From Verrucomicrobia bacterium UBA1629 (GTDB lineage: Bacteria; Verrucomicrobiota; Kiritimatiellia; RFP12; UBA1067), in the NCBI GenBank assembly GCA_002321305.1, contig DCMF01000116.1, positions 1 through 26,991 of the forward strand: a stretch of DNA of 26,991 bases, given 5' to 3'. Numbering within the stretch: the first letter of the stretch is position 1; each line of letters begins with the position of its first letter. Below the pieces are notes generated by a model, which made no database searches, was not told the origin of the DNA, and saw nothing but the letters and a program-made list of their open reading frames with translations. This document shows positions 19,840-26,991 of the stretch, piece after piece. A program made the translations under genes and the position numbers.

Positions 19840-22536
19840 CTACGACAGCAGCTCGTTCAGGTCGGCGGCGGTCAGGGTCTCCATCACCTGCGCGTCGGTC
19901 GTCGAGACGGTCGCGCTGATGACGGCCTGCTTGCGCCGCTGGAGCGCCAGGACCTTCTCCTCGACCGTCCCCGACGCGATCATCTTCATGACGTAGACCG
20001 TCTTCTTCTGTCCGATGCGGTGCGCGCGGTCGGTCGCCTGGTCCTCGACGGCGGGATTCCACCATGGGTCGTAGTGTATGACCATGTCCGCCCCCGTGAG
20101 GTTGAGGCCCGTGCCGCCGGCCATGAGCGAGATGAGGAAGACGGGAACCTTCGGGTCGCTGTTGAATCGGTTGCATTCGCCGAGCCTGTCCTTCGTCGCG
20201 CCGTCCAGGTAGCAGAACGGGATGCCCGCGCGCTTCAGCTCGTCCGACAGAACCTTCAGCATCTTCACGAACTGCGAGAAGACGAGGATCTTGTGGCCGC
20301 CCGCGACGGCGTCGGACAGCTGCTCCATGAACGGCTCGACCTTCGCGCGCGCGGCGATCTGGCGAAGCCGCATCAGCAGCGCGAGCAGCTCGAACTTCGA
20401 CTTCGCGAAGCCCTTCGCCTTGACGACCGCCCCGGCCTCGCGCCGCGCCGTCGCGCGCGCGGCGACATACTCGCGCTGGGCGTCGTCGGACATCGGGCAG
20501 TACGAGACCTTCACGATCTTGTCCGGCAAGTCCTTCGCGACGGACTTCTTCACGCGCCGCAGGATGAACGGCGCGATCTTGCGCTTCAGCTTCGCGAGCG
20601 TCGCCGCGTCGCCCGACTCGCGGATCGGGTTCTCGAAATTGAGCTTGAACGTCTCGTAGTCGCCGAGATAGTCCGGCATGAGGAAGTCGAAGATCGACCA
20701 GACGTCCGCAACGGAGTTCTCGACGGGCGTGCCCGTGAGCGCGAGCCTGCGGTCGGCCTCCAGCAGCTTCACGGCCTTCGCGTTCTTCGTCTCGCGGTTC
20801 TTGATGTGCTGGGCCTCGTCGAGGACGACCGCCCCGAACCGGCGGCCGAGATACGCCGCGTCGAAGTCGCGCTGCAGCAGCGCGTAGGACGTCACGACGA
20901 GATCGGCCGCGTCAATGCGGCGGAAGTCACGTGCGCGCTCCGGCCCGGAAATGACGAGCACCTTCAACTGCGGCGTGAACTTCTTCGCCTCGGCCTCCCA
21001 GTTGCGCACAAGCGACGTCGGGCAGACGATGAGGGAGGGATGGGGGATGGGGGATGGGGGATGAGAAGTGAGAGGTGAGGGGCGAGAAGTGAGAGGTGAG
21101 GGGTGAGGGGTGAGAGGTGAGAGGTGGGGGGTGAGAAGTGAGAGATGAGAGGGGGGGCGTGAGGGGGGTGGGGTGTGGGGTGAGAGGGCGGGGGTGCGCG
21201 TACCTGTTCCGTGGGCTGTCGGCAACGACAGCCAGGTGAGCGTCTGAAGCGTCTTGCCGAGGCCCATCTCGTCGGCGAGAAGACCCGAAAGCCCCGCCTC
21301 CTCGAGAAAGCGCATCCAGTAGACGCCCTGCTTCTGGTAGGGCCGCAGCACCTTGTCGAGAGGCCCAAGCGCGACCGGCTCGAACTTCGCGTTCGGGTCG
21401 CCGCGCTTCGCGGCGCTTTCGCGCCACGACGGCGCGGCCGTGTCGTCGAGGTCGACGGCGTCGAGAATCGACTCGAGCGACGACCGCACGTAGGGCGCGT
21501 AGACGCCCTTCACGCGGAACCAGCCGGGCGCGGCGTCGCCCTGCGTCGCGGCGCAGTCCGTGAAGACGCCCTGCATCCGCTCGATCGCGTCGCCGTCCAG
21601 GAGGTAGACCTGCCCGCCCTTGAGGAGGCAGCCGTCGCCCCGGTTCAGCGCGGCCTGGATCTCGGCGGGCGCGACGTCCTCGCCCTGCGCGTCAAACTCG
21701 TAGGCGACGTCGAACGCACCGCCCGGCGCGTCCTTCACCTTGACGACGGGCACGATCGTGCGGAACGTGTCCATGAGCGACGAGAGGCGGTCCGAGAGCT
21801 GGAACTCCCAGTCCGCGCGGCGACGCAGCTTCGGATAGCCCGCGCCGAGGAACGTCATGACCTTCTGCGGATTCGTCAGGTAGAGCTTCAGGTCGCCGGC
21901 GCGGTAGCCCGGCTCGAACCCCCATTTCGCAAGTTCCGCCACGGCATCGCGCTCCGCCTTGAGCGAGCGCGTCCGCCGCACGAGGTTGTCGTCCGGGTCT
22001 TCGAGGTAGACCGTGCGGTCGGCCTGAACCGAACACGCGGGAAAGTCGATGTCGCCGTACCAGGCGTCCAGCTCGACGGACAGCGCGGCGCGCGAGCCGG
22101 AGAGGAACGCATAGAACTTCGGCGCCATCGGCACTTCGATGAAGTCGCCGTGCGGCGCGCCGTCCGCCGCGTCCGGGGCGTCGTCGCCGCGCGTGGGCCT
22201 CGCCGAACCGCCGCCCGCCGAAAGCTCGCCTTCCTCAGCCTCCATGACCCAGAGGGCGATGCCGACGGCGAGGACGTGTTCGCAGATGCGCCCGTCGCGC
22301 TGGTTCGCCGCGCAGGGGCAGTGCGAGCGGACGCAGTTCGCGCGCTCCAGCGTGAAGCACACCGGCATCGCCCAGCCGCCGCGCTGCTGGATCCTGCCCG
22401 AGACGGTCAGCGTCTCGTCGTCATAGCGGACGTCCGTGACGTCGCCGGAATTGCACAGCGCGAGCCCCTGGTTGAAGACGTCCTTCCCGCCCCAGCTCTC
22501 AAGCTCCTCGCGCGTGATGCCAGACTTCGCCTTCAT
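19840..22536 (-). CDS. SNF2-family helicase with SWIM zinc finger and repeat insertion
   Basis: An 898-residue ATP-dependent DNA translocase. A SWIM zinc finger (C73, C75, C85, H87) lies near the N-terminus, followed by a divergent middle region and the helicase core: Walker A in LLADEMGLGKTLQTL, LIVCPTSLVRNW, the DEAQ box VVLDEAQHIKN, TGTPVENS, and the C-terminal SLMAGGTGLNLTGADMVIHYDPWWNP...QATDRAHRIGQ. Bacterial SNF2/SWIM proteins resemble RapA and HepA relatives with unclear roles. Residues about 448-503 are a Ser/Pro/Thr/His insert translated from a heptamer array, between motif I and motif Ia. The ATG overlaps the rlmN stop (ATGA), so the start is set by coupling; there is no Shine-Dalgarno. 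Confidence 0.92.
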   Translation of the reverse strand: MKAKSGITREELESWGGKDVFNQGLALCNSGDVTDVRYDDETLTVSGRIQQRGGWAMPVCFTLERANCVRSHCPCAANQRDGRICEHVLAVGIALWVMEAEEGELSAGGGSARPTRGDDAPDAADGAPHGDFIEVPMAPKFYAFLSGSRAALSVELDAWYGDIDFPACSVQADRTVYLEDPDDNLVRRTRSLKAERDAVAELAKWGFEPGYRAGDLKLYLTNPQKVMTFLGAGYPKLRRRADWEFQLSDRLSSLMDTFRTIVPVVKVKDAPGGAFDVAYEFDAQGEDVAPAEIQAALNRGDGCLLKGGQVYLLDGDAIERMQGVFTDCAATQGDAAPGWFRVKGVYAPYVRSSLESILDAVDLDDTAAPSWRESAAKRGDPNAKFEPVALGPLDKVLRPYQKQGVYWMRFLEEAGLSGLLADEMGLGKTLQTLTWLSLPTAHGTGTRTPALSPHTPPPSRPPSHLSLLTPHLSPLTPHPSPLTSRPSPLTSHPPSPIPHPSLIVCPTSLVRNWEAEAKKFTPQLKVLVISGPERARDFRRIDAADLVVTSYALLQRDFDAAYLGRRFGAVVLDEAQHIKNRETKNAKAVKLLEADRRLALTGTPVENSVADVWSIFDFLMPDYLGDYETFKLNFENPIRESGDAATLAKLKRKIAPFILRRVKKSVAKDLPDKIVKVSYCPMSDDAQREYVAARATARREAGAVVKAKGFAKSKFELLALLMRLRQIAARAKVEPFMEQLSDAVAGGHKILVFSQFVKMLKVLSDELKRAGIPFCYLDGATKDRLGECNRFNSDPKVPVFLISLMAGGTGLNLTGADMVIHYDPWWNPAVEDQATDRAHRIGQKKTVYVMKMIASGTVEEKVLALQRRKQAVISATVSTTDAQVMETLTAADLNELLS
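21030..21194 (+). repeat. Heptamer array inside the SNF2 helicase gene
   Basis: The longest array in the window, about 165 nt of units such as AGTGAGA, GGTGAGA and GGTGAGG on the plus strand, flanked by GGGATGG-type and G-rich variants. The helicase reads the complementary strand as about 55 residues of PLTPHLS-like peptide. Confidence 0.9.
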
Positions 22537-23555
22537 GGGAGATGCCGCAGGCGCAGCTGGCCGCAGGCCGCGTCCGCGTCCTTGCCGCGCGACCGGCGGA
22601 GCATCGTCTGCACGTGGCTTTTCATGAGCACGTCGAGGAACATGAGCATCGTCCGGTCGTCCGGCGTCCTGAAGTCGGGCCGGTGCGCGACGGGCGAGAG
22701 CGGAATGAGGTTCACCTTCGCCATCGGCACGCGGCGCACCTGCCGCGCCAGCTCCTCCGCACAGGCGCGCGAGTCGTTGACGCCGGCGATGACCGTGTAC
22801 TCGAAGGTGATGATGCGCTTCGTCGCGTTCGTGTAGTCGGCGCAGGCCGCGAGCAGCTCGTCGATCGGCCACTTGCGGTTGACGGGCATGAGCCGCGAGC
22901 GCAGCTCGTCGTTCGGCGCGTGCAGCGAGACGGACAGCTCGAACTGGATGCCTTCCGCCGCGAGCCGCCTGAAGCCCGGCACGACGCCGCACGTCGAGAG
23001 CGTGATGTGGCGCGCGCCGAGGTTCGGCCCCTTCCCGGCGTTGATGAGCTTCAGCGCGCGCAGCGTCTCGTCGTAGTTCGCGAACGGCTCGCCCATGCCC
23101 ATGACGACGAGGTTCGTGATCTCGCCGAACGTGCGCCCCGCGAGGTACTCGGCGACGATCTCGTCCGCCGTCAGCGACCGCACGACGCCGCGCGACCCGC
23201 TCGCGCAGAACGCGCAGCCCATCGCGCAGCCGACCTGCGTCGAGATGCACTGCGTGAAGCGGCCCGTCGCCGGGATGAGGACGGTCTCGACGGCCTGGCC
23301 GTCCGCAAAGCCGATCAGCAGCTTCTTCGTGCCGTCCGCCGACTCGGACACGTCCTGGATCTCGCAGCGCGTCAGCGGGAACTCGGCCTTCAGCGTCTCG
23401 CGGAAGTCCTTCGGCAGCGTCGTCGCCGCGTCCCAGTCCGTGATGTAGTCGCGGTAGAGCGCCTGCAGGATCTGGTCGGCGCGAAACGGACGAAGCCCCC
23501 GCTCCTTCAGGATCGGCTTCCATTCGTCCGGCAAGATGCTCCAGGCTTTCGTCAT
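22533..23555 (-). CDS. rlmN: Dual-specificity RNA methyltransferase RlmN
   Basis: RlmN methylates C2 of A2503 in 23S rRNA and A37 of some tRNAs using a radical SAM mechanism with a protein cysteine. The 340-residue product has the CxxxCxxC cluster (C110, C114, C117; GCAMGCAFCASG), the FTQCISTQVG entry strand, NLVVMGMGEPFANYD, SLHAPND, and the C-terminal RGKDADAACGQLR containing the methyl-carrying Cys. Length is normal. The ATG at 23555 lies 6 nt after TATAAT. SNF2 follows with a 4-nt overlap. Confidence 0.96.
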   Translation of the reverse strand: MTKAWSILPDEWKPILKERGLRPFRADQILQALYRDYITDWDAATTLPKDFRETLKAEFPLTRCEIQDVSESADGTKKLLIGFADGQAVETVLIPATGRFTQCISTQVGCAMGCAFCASGSRGVVRSLTADEIVAEYLAGRTFGEITNLVVMGMGEPFANYDETLRALKLINAGKGPNLGARHITLSTCGVVPGFRRLAAEGIQFELSVSLHAPNDELRSRLMPVNRKWPIDELLAACADYTNATKRIITFEYTVIAGVNDSRACAEELARQVRRVPMAKVNLIPLSPVAHRPDFRTPDDRTMLMFLDVLMKSHVQTMLRRSRGKDADAACGQLRLRHLP

Positions 23556-23561
23556 GCCCAA

Positions 23562-23570
23562 ATTATACCA
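23562..23570 (-). promoter_or_regulatory. Extended -10 promoter of rlmN, probably leaderless
   Basis: Minus-strand TATGGTATAAT ends 6 nt before the ATG at 23555, the shortest spacing in the set. The promoter follows a strong hairpin that closes the upstream glycosidase gene. Confidence 0.6.
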
Positions 23571-23605
23571 TATCCAGACAGAGGCGGACGGCGTGACGGG
23601 CTTGC

Positions 23606-23644
23606 GCGGCCGCGCGACGGGCGAACTGACGGTCGCGCGGCCGC
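23606..23644 (-). terminator. 13-bp perfect hairpin after the GH2 glycosidase gene
   Basis: GCGGCCGCGCGAC (23606-23618) and its exact complement (23632-23644) are separated by 13 nt. The hairpin begins 5 nt after the glycosidase stop codon and lies before the rlmN promoter. There is no U-tract. It may block read-through or stabilise the 3' end. Confidence 0.55.
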
Positions 23645-23649
23645 CGTCC

Positions 23650-25485
23650 TCACTTCGCTGCGGCTTCCGCCGCCTTCTCCGCCGCCGCACGAATCCGGTC
23701 GTGCGCCGCCTTCAGCGCGGCGGGATCGAACTTCACGACCTTGCGGTCATACGTGACCAGCCCGTTGATCTCGGCCTCCACGTCCGTCGTCTGCGTGTAG
23801 ACGCTCCCCGCCAGCCCCTGCGCGGCGAGCCCCGCCACGTGGCCCATCAGGGCGACGTACTTGCCCTCGACGGCCTTGCGGTCCGAGTCCTTGCCCGTGT
23901 CGCCGTAGCCCCAGGCGTTCGTCGTCCACAGGTGTCCGTCCACGCGGCAGCCGATGCCGCCGAACTCGCCGAGGAAGCTCGCGCGGCGCGGGTTCACGGG
24001 CGCCATGCCCGGCGTCGCGCCGTAGTCGTGGCGGTCGACGGCGTCGCCCGCCTCCTCCACGTCGGGCGGCAAGTGGCGCGTCGCGTTCCGCTCGCCGTCC
24101 TTCCAGCCGAGGTCGCCGCCCTCGTAGTCGCGCCAGCCGGACGGCCCGTCCACGAGGCGCGAGGGGTCGTACCGGCGCGTCCAGAGGAGCGTGTTGCGCG
24201 TCTGGACGGGTCCGGGCTGCCCCCACGCCTCGTTGTAGGGCACCCACATCACGATCGAGGGGACGCTGTAGAGGTGGTCAATCATCTCCTTGAGCTCGCG
24301 CCGGTAGAAGCCGTAGCGCGCCTCGAGGTTGCCCCATCCCGTGGGCATGTCCTGGACGACCAGGATGCCGAGCCGGTCGCAGAGCGCGTAGTAGCGGCGC
24401 GGCTCGACCTTGATGTGCTTGCGCATCATGTCGAAGCCCGCCTCCTTCAGGAGCTTGATGTCCCAGGCCATCGCCTCTTCCGACGGCGGGGTCAGCAGGC
24501 CGTCCGGCCACCAGCCCTGGTCGAGCGTGCCGAGGATGTAGCGGAACTTGTTGTTCAGGCGGAAGCGCAGCACGCCCTTCGCGTCGGGCGCCATGTCGAA
24601 CTTGCGCATGCCGAAGTACCCCCGGACGACATCCTTCCCGCACGTCGCGGTGAAGTCGTAGAGGTTCGGCTCCTCCGGACTCCAGAGTCTGAAGCCCATG
24701 GGCATTTGGACGCTGACTTCGCCGTTCACGTCCGCCACGGCGCGCAAATCCCCGATGCGCACCTCGACAGGGACTGTGGCGCGTTTCGCGCCGGCGACGT
24801 CAAACGCGAAGCGGACGGTCCCCGCGTCGATGTCGGGCGTCACGCGGTAGCCGGCGACGTAGGTCTCGGGGACCTCCTCAAGCCAGACCGTGCCGTAGAG
24901 CCCCGAGACGCGCGTGTACATGCAGCCGTGCGGCTTGACGTCCTGCTTGCCGATGCTCCCGATGTTGGAGTTGGTCGCGTCCCACACCATGACCAGGATC
25001 TCGTTCGCGCCCTCGCGCACGAGTTCGGTGACGTCATACGAGAACGGGAGGAAGCCGCCCTCGTGGGGAAGGCCGGCCTCGCGCCCGTTGACGAAAACCT
25101 GCGTGCGGAAGTCGGACTGCTCGAAATGGAGCAGGAGACGCCGCCCCGTGCGCGGCGCGGCCTCGAACGTGCGGCGGTACCACAGGATCTCCGACGAGTC
25201 CAGCAGCCGCCCGACGCCCGAAAGAGACGACTCGATCGCGAACGGCACGAGGATCTTCCCGTCCCACGCCGCCGGAATCGCCTCCGCGCCCTTCGTCACG
25301 GCGTAGTCCCAGAGGCCGTTCAGGTTCGTCCAGCCTTCGCGCACCATCTGCGGGCGCGGGTACTCCCGCCAGGCGTTCTCCGGCGCGACCCTCTCGCCCC
25401 ACGACGTCTTCATCCCCGGCGCCTGCGTGTAGGCGCCGCACATCAGCGCGGCCATCGCCGCGAACATGCACAGCAGTGTCTTCAT
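23650..25485 (-). CDS. Secreted glycoside hydrolase family 2 enzyme (beta-galactosidase/glucuronidase type)
   Basis: A 611-residue GH2 enzyme that removes sugars with beta linkage from glycans; the exact substrate is not readable. A signal peptide (MKTLLCMFAAMAALMCGAYT) is followed by a sugar-binding domain (NLNGLWDYAV, LWYRRTF, LHFEQSDFRTQVFVNGREAG), an immunoglobulin-like domain, and a TIM barrel. Expected catalytic residues are present: acid/base E419 (VPYNEAWGQ) and nucleophile E507 (LGEFGG). GFDMMRKHIKVEPRRYYALCDRLGILVVQDMP is also typical. The C-terminus is Ala-rich. The promoter is TTGACA-N18-TATACT. The leader of about 35 nt has only a weak GAGAAAG ribosome-binding site and a 3-codon ORF (ATGAGAAAGTGA) just before the start. 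It shares an upstream box with the phosphodiesterase gene. Confidence 0.92.
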   Translation of the reverse strand: MKTLLCMFAAMAALMCGAYTQAPGMKTSWGERVAPENAWREYPRPQMVREGWTNLNGLWDYAVTKGAEAIPAAWDGKILVPFAIESSLSGVGRLLDSSEILWYRRTFEAAPRTGRRLLLHFEQSDFRTQVFVNGREAGLPHEGGFLPFSYDVTELVREGANEILVMVWDATNSNIGSIGKQDVKPHGCMYTRVSGLYGTVWLEEVPETYVAGYRVTPDIDAGTVRFAFDVAGAKRATVPVEVRIGDLRAVADVNGEVSVQMPMGFRLWSPEEPNLYDFTATCGKDVVRGYFGMRKFDMAPDAKGVLRFRLNNKFRYILGTLDQGWWPDGLLTPPSEEAMAWDIKLLKEAGFDMMRKHIKVEPRRYYALCDRLGILVVQDMPTGWGNLEARYGFYRRELKEMIDHLYSVPSIVMWVPYNEAWGQPGPVQTRNTLLWTRRYDPSRLVDGPSGWRDYEGGDLGWKDGERNATRHLPPDVEEAGDAVDRHDYGATPGMAPVNPRRASFLGEFGGIGCRVDGHLWTTNAWGYGDTGKDSDRKAVEGKYVALMGHVAGLAAQGLAGSVYTQTTDVEAEINGLVTYDRKVVKFDPAALKAAHDRIRAAAEKAAEAAAK

Positions 25486-25526
25486 GTCGTCACTTTCTCA
25501 TTGGTCGATTAATGCCAAAAGCAGAC

Positions 25527-25556
25527 AGTATACCCCATCGTCTGTCAGATTGTCAA
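25527..25556 (-). promoter_or_regulatory. Sigma70-type promoter of the GH2 gene
   Basis: Minus-strand TTGACA at 25556-25551, an 18-nt spacer, and TATACT at 25532-25527. Transcription would start about 34 nt before the ATG. A 16-nt box is centred about 31 nt upstream of the -35. Confidence 0.8.
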
Positions 25557-25579
25557 CCCGGTCTCGCACCAGTTCCGGA

Positions 25580-25595
25580 GCTTCGGCATGAAAAG
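25580..25595 (-). promoter_or_regulatory. Shared upstream box, GH2 gene copy
   Basis: Minus-strand CTTTTCATGCCGAAGC lies 23 nt upstream of the -35. The same 16-mer with one mismatch lies at the same distance before the phosphodiesterase promoter. Its core TTCATGCCGAA is an imperfect inverted repeat, as expected for a dimeric regulator; position suggests an activator. Confidence 0.6.
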
Positions 25596-25624
25596 AAGAG
25601 CCTCAGACGCCGCGACCGCCTTGT

Positions 25625-26617
25625 CTATTCGGTCGTCCCCTGCCCCTGCTTCAGCTGGCGGATGACCGAGAACATGACGGACGGATAGTCGGACGAGAAC
25701 CCGTCGAAGCCGAGGTCATAGAGTTTGAAGTACGTCTCCTCCTTCTCGCCGCCCTGAAAGGGAATCGAGACGACCGGGATGCCATGCAGGTGGAGCTCTT
25801 TCACGACCTCCTTCAGCACCGCCGAGGAGGGCACGAACGGATCCTGCGGGTCGTTCGGATCGTAGTAGGAATGGATCGAGACGGCCGAGATATGCGCGAA
25901 GCCCTTCGCGCGCAGCCTGCCCATCTGGTCGCGGAAGTGGCGGTCGGCACGAGCGCGCTCCTGCGGGCCGTGATTCTTCGGCCACGCGCCGATCCACAGA
26001 AGCGACTTGCCGCCCGGCAGGATTTTGTTCCACTCCAGAATCCTCTCATGGCTCGGCCCCGTGTAGTAGACCTGATCCTGCACGCCGGCCGCCACCGCCT
26101 TCTGCGCGATGTATTCGGGCCCCGCACCCTTCTCGTCCACAAAGCAGAGGTAGGTCGGATGACCCTTCATCGCGGCAAAGGTCGCCTCGATCGTCGGCAC
26201 GCGCTCGCTCGCGTACTTCGGGTCGAGATAGGAGCCGACATCCACGTTCCTGATCTCGTCCCACGTGAGTTCCTGCGAGACGGACTTCTGCGCCAGCGCG
26301 GACGGAATGCCGCGCCCGGTGCGCTTCAGGTTGTCGTCATGCAGCATGATGCCGACGCCGTCCTTCGTCTTCCGGCAGTCGCATTCGACGGCGCTGCCGT
26401 TCTCCCAGCACCACTTGAACGTCTCCAGCGTGTTGTCGGGGCGCTCCGCCGCGCCACCGCCGCGATGGACGTGCGAGACGTAGAGGCGACCCGTGCCCCA
26501 GGGGTGCAGGTCCTGAAGCCGTGCGGCATCCGACGGCCGCGAATCCGCCGAAAGCGCAGCCGCCAGCAGCACGAGTGAAAGTGTCGTCAGTTGTTTCGTC
26601 ATGGGAATGCATTTCAT
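25625..26617 (-). CDS. Secreted glycerophosphodiester phosphodiesterase
   Basis: A 330-residue GDPD-family protein, which hydrolyses glycerophosphodiesters to glycerol 3-phosphate and an alcohol. A signal peptide ends near residue 25 (LVLLAAALSADS). The GDPD motifs are HRGGGAAERPDNTLETF (usual form PENT, here PDNT), AVECDCRKTKDGVGIMLHDDNLKRTG, and the late strands PVVSIPFQ and FDGFSSDYP. The expected His and most metal ligands are present; the E-to-D change in PDNT is conservative but unusual. The ATG at 26617 is 7 nt after TATACT, so it is probably leaderless; an alternative ATG lies 15 nt inside. Location would be periplasmic or surface. Confidence 0.9.
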   Translation of the reverse strand: MKCIPMTKQLTTLSLVLLAAALSADSRPSDAARLQDLHPWGTGRLYVSHVHRGGGAAERPDNTLETFKWCWENGSAVECDCRKTKDGVGIMLHDDNLKRTGRGIPSALAQKSVSQELTWDEIRNVDVGSYLDPKYASERVPTIEATFAAMKGHPTYLCFVDEKGAGPEYIAQKAVAAGVQDQVYYTGPSHERILEWNKILPGGKSLLWIGAWPKNHGPQERARADRHFRDQMGRLRAKGFAHISAVSIHSYYDPNDPQDPFVPSSAVLKEVVKELHLHGIPVVSIPFQGGEKEETYFKLYDLGFDGFSSDYPSVMFSVIRQLKQGQGTTE

Positions 26618-26624
26618 GTGCGTA

Positions 26625-26654
26625 AGTATAACACAGAATTCCGAAAACCGTCAA
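26625..26654 (-). promoter_or_regulatory. Promoter of the phosphodiesterase gene, leaderless geometry
   Basis: Minus-strand TTGACG at 26654-26649, an 18-nt spacer and TATACT at 26630-26625. The -10 ends 7 nt before the ATG, so the transcript would begin at the start codon. Confidence 0.8.
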
Positions 26655-26677
26655 CGCCGGCAGGTTGACAAGCTAGG

Positions 26678-26693
26678 GCTTCAGCATGAAAAG
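26678..26693 (-). promoter_or_regulatory. Shared upstream box, phosphodiesterase gene copy
   Basis: Minus-strand CTTTTCATGCTGAAGC lies 23 nt upstream of the -35, matching 15 of 16 positions of the GH2 gene box at the same spacing. Here the core TTCATGCTGAA is a perfect TTCA-N3-TGAA inverted repeat. Confidence 0.6.
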
Positions 26694-26991
26694 GTGAACC
26701 GATCACCGGGCGACAGTAGACGGTCTTGCGGATTGTCTCGGCGGCTTCGCGCATCCACTCGAAGCCCTGATTTGGCCACGTCGCAACGGCTCGCGCAGAG
26801 GCACCGAGATTCGTTGCAGGACCCTGCGGCACTGCGCGAGGCGTGACACGCGGGCCAACGAAGCTTCGAGACGGTCGCGCAAGCCTTTTCGTGCCTCGAC
26901 GGACGGGCGGGCGGTTTTCGTGTCGCACCATCGGTGCGCTTTCGTGCCAGCGCCGTCGCGAGAGCCCGAACGGGCGAGGGTGCGGAGGCGA
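26694..26991. other. Right edge without a recognised gene
   Basis: About 300 nt with no gene I can support. A minus-strand open frame of about 105 codons (26931-26614) exists but would run through the phosphodiesterase promoter, and its peptide is not recognised. GCACGAAA-like words recur on the minus strand (near 26945, 26920 and 26890), and GCCCGAACGGGC near 26970 forms a short inverted repeat. This may be a degenerated gene or the far leader of a gene beyond the window. Confidence 0.4.

Noticed and set aside
22537..23523. An upstream extension of the SNF2 frame to a start at 23523
   Set aside because: The extension lies wholly within rlmN in another frame and has low-complexity composition. 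The ATG at 22536, overlapping the rlmN stop, gives a normal SNF2/SWIM N-terminus.
25560..25624. Intrinsic terminator after the phosphodiesterase gene
   Set aside because: AGAC...GTCT flanks a GC-rich stretch, but the inner bases do not pair well and the following T-rich sequence overlaps the GH2 upstream box.
26614..26931. A 105-codon minus-strand gene at the right edge
   Set aside because: It would cover the phosphodiesterase promoter and start codon, lacks a ribosome-binding site and matches nothing I recognise.

Overview
The window is a high-GC (roughly 60-65%, by eye) bacterial chromosome segment densely packed with genes, mostly on the minus strand. Gene content is Gram-negative: an outer-membrane lipoprotein pathway enzyme (Lnt), a LysM lipoprotein, secreted glycosidase and phosphodiesterase, and GDP-fucose synthesis. 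Together with the simple-repeat peptides inserted in conserved enzymes and the short intergenic gaps, this suggests a member of the PVC group, perhaps a Kiritimatiellota or Lentisphaerota-like gut lineage. That placement is an inference and is not proven by the sequence.

Layout, left to right. 1-1230: the 5' end of a predicted AAA-ATPase (PD-(D/E)XK-associated type) and a DegT-family sugar aminotransferase, both minus. 1427-3709: the only plus-strand block, with a sigma70-type promoter, nagB, a small zinc-ribbon protein, a heptamer repeat array and a membrane-anchored NUC1-type nuclease. 3732-6553: metK, a PAP2-like membrane protein and a HemW-like radical SAM protein, behind a metK leader able to hide its own ribosome-binding site. 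6561-8555: an Aquifex-type aconitase. 8639-12283: luxR-type response regulator, scpA, scpB, a LysM lipoprotein and a small tail-anchored protein. 12276-19521: a long co-directional run of a GHKL ATPase, gmd, fcl, the rRNA hydroxylase-like peptidase U32 gene and lnt. 19584-23570: rlmN, a SNF2/SWIM helicase and xseB. 23650-26654: a secreted GH2 glycosidase and a secreted glycerophosphodiester phosphodiesterase, each with its own promoter.

Three features stand out. (1) Seven minus-strand genes have an extended -10 box (TGN-TATAAT or TATACT) ending only 6-9 nt before the start codon, which predicts leaderless mRNAs; at three junctions the -10 box contains or abuts the stop codon of the gene before it. 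(2) Simple-repeat families (a purine-rich heptamer, a TTTGGGAGG nonamer and three others) lie between genes and also inside conserved enzymes, where they are read in frame as low-complexity peptides; lnt carries three of them. (3) The glycosidase and phosphodiesterase promoters share a 16-nt upstream box at exactly the same distance (23 nt) from the -35 element, pointing to one regulator for both secreted hydrolases. No mobile element, CRISPR array, tRNA or rRNA gene was recognised.
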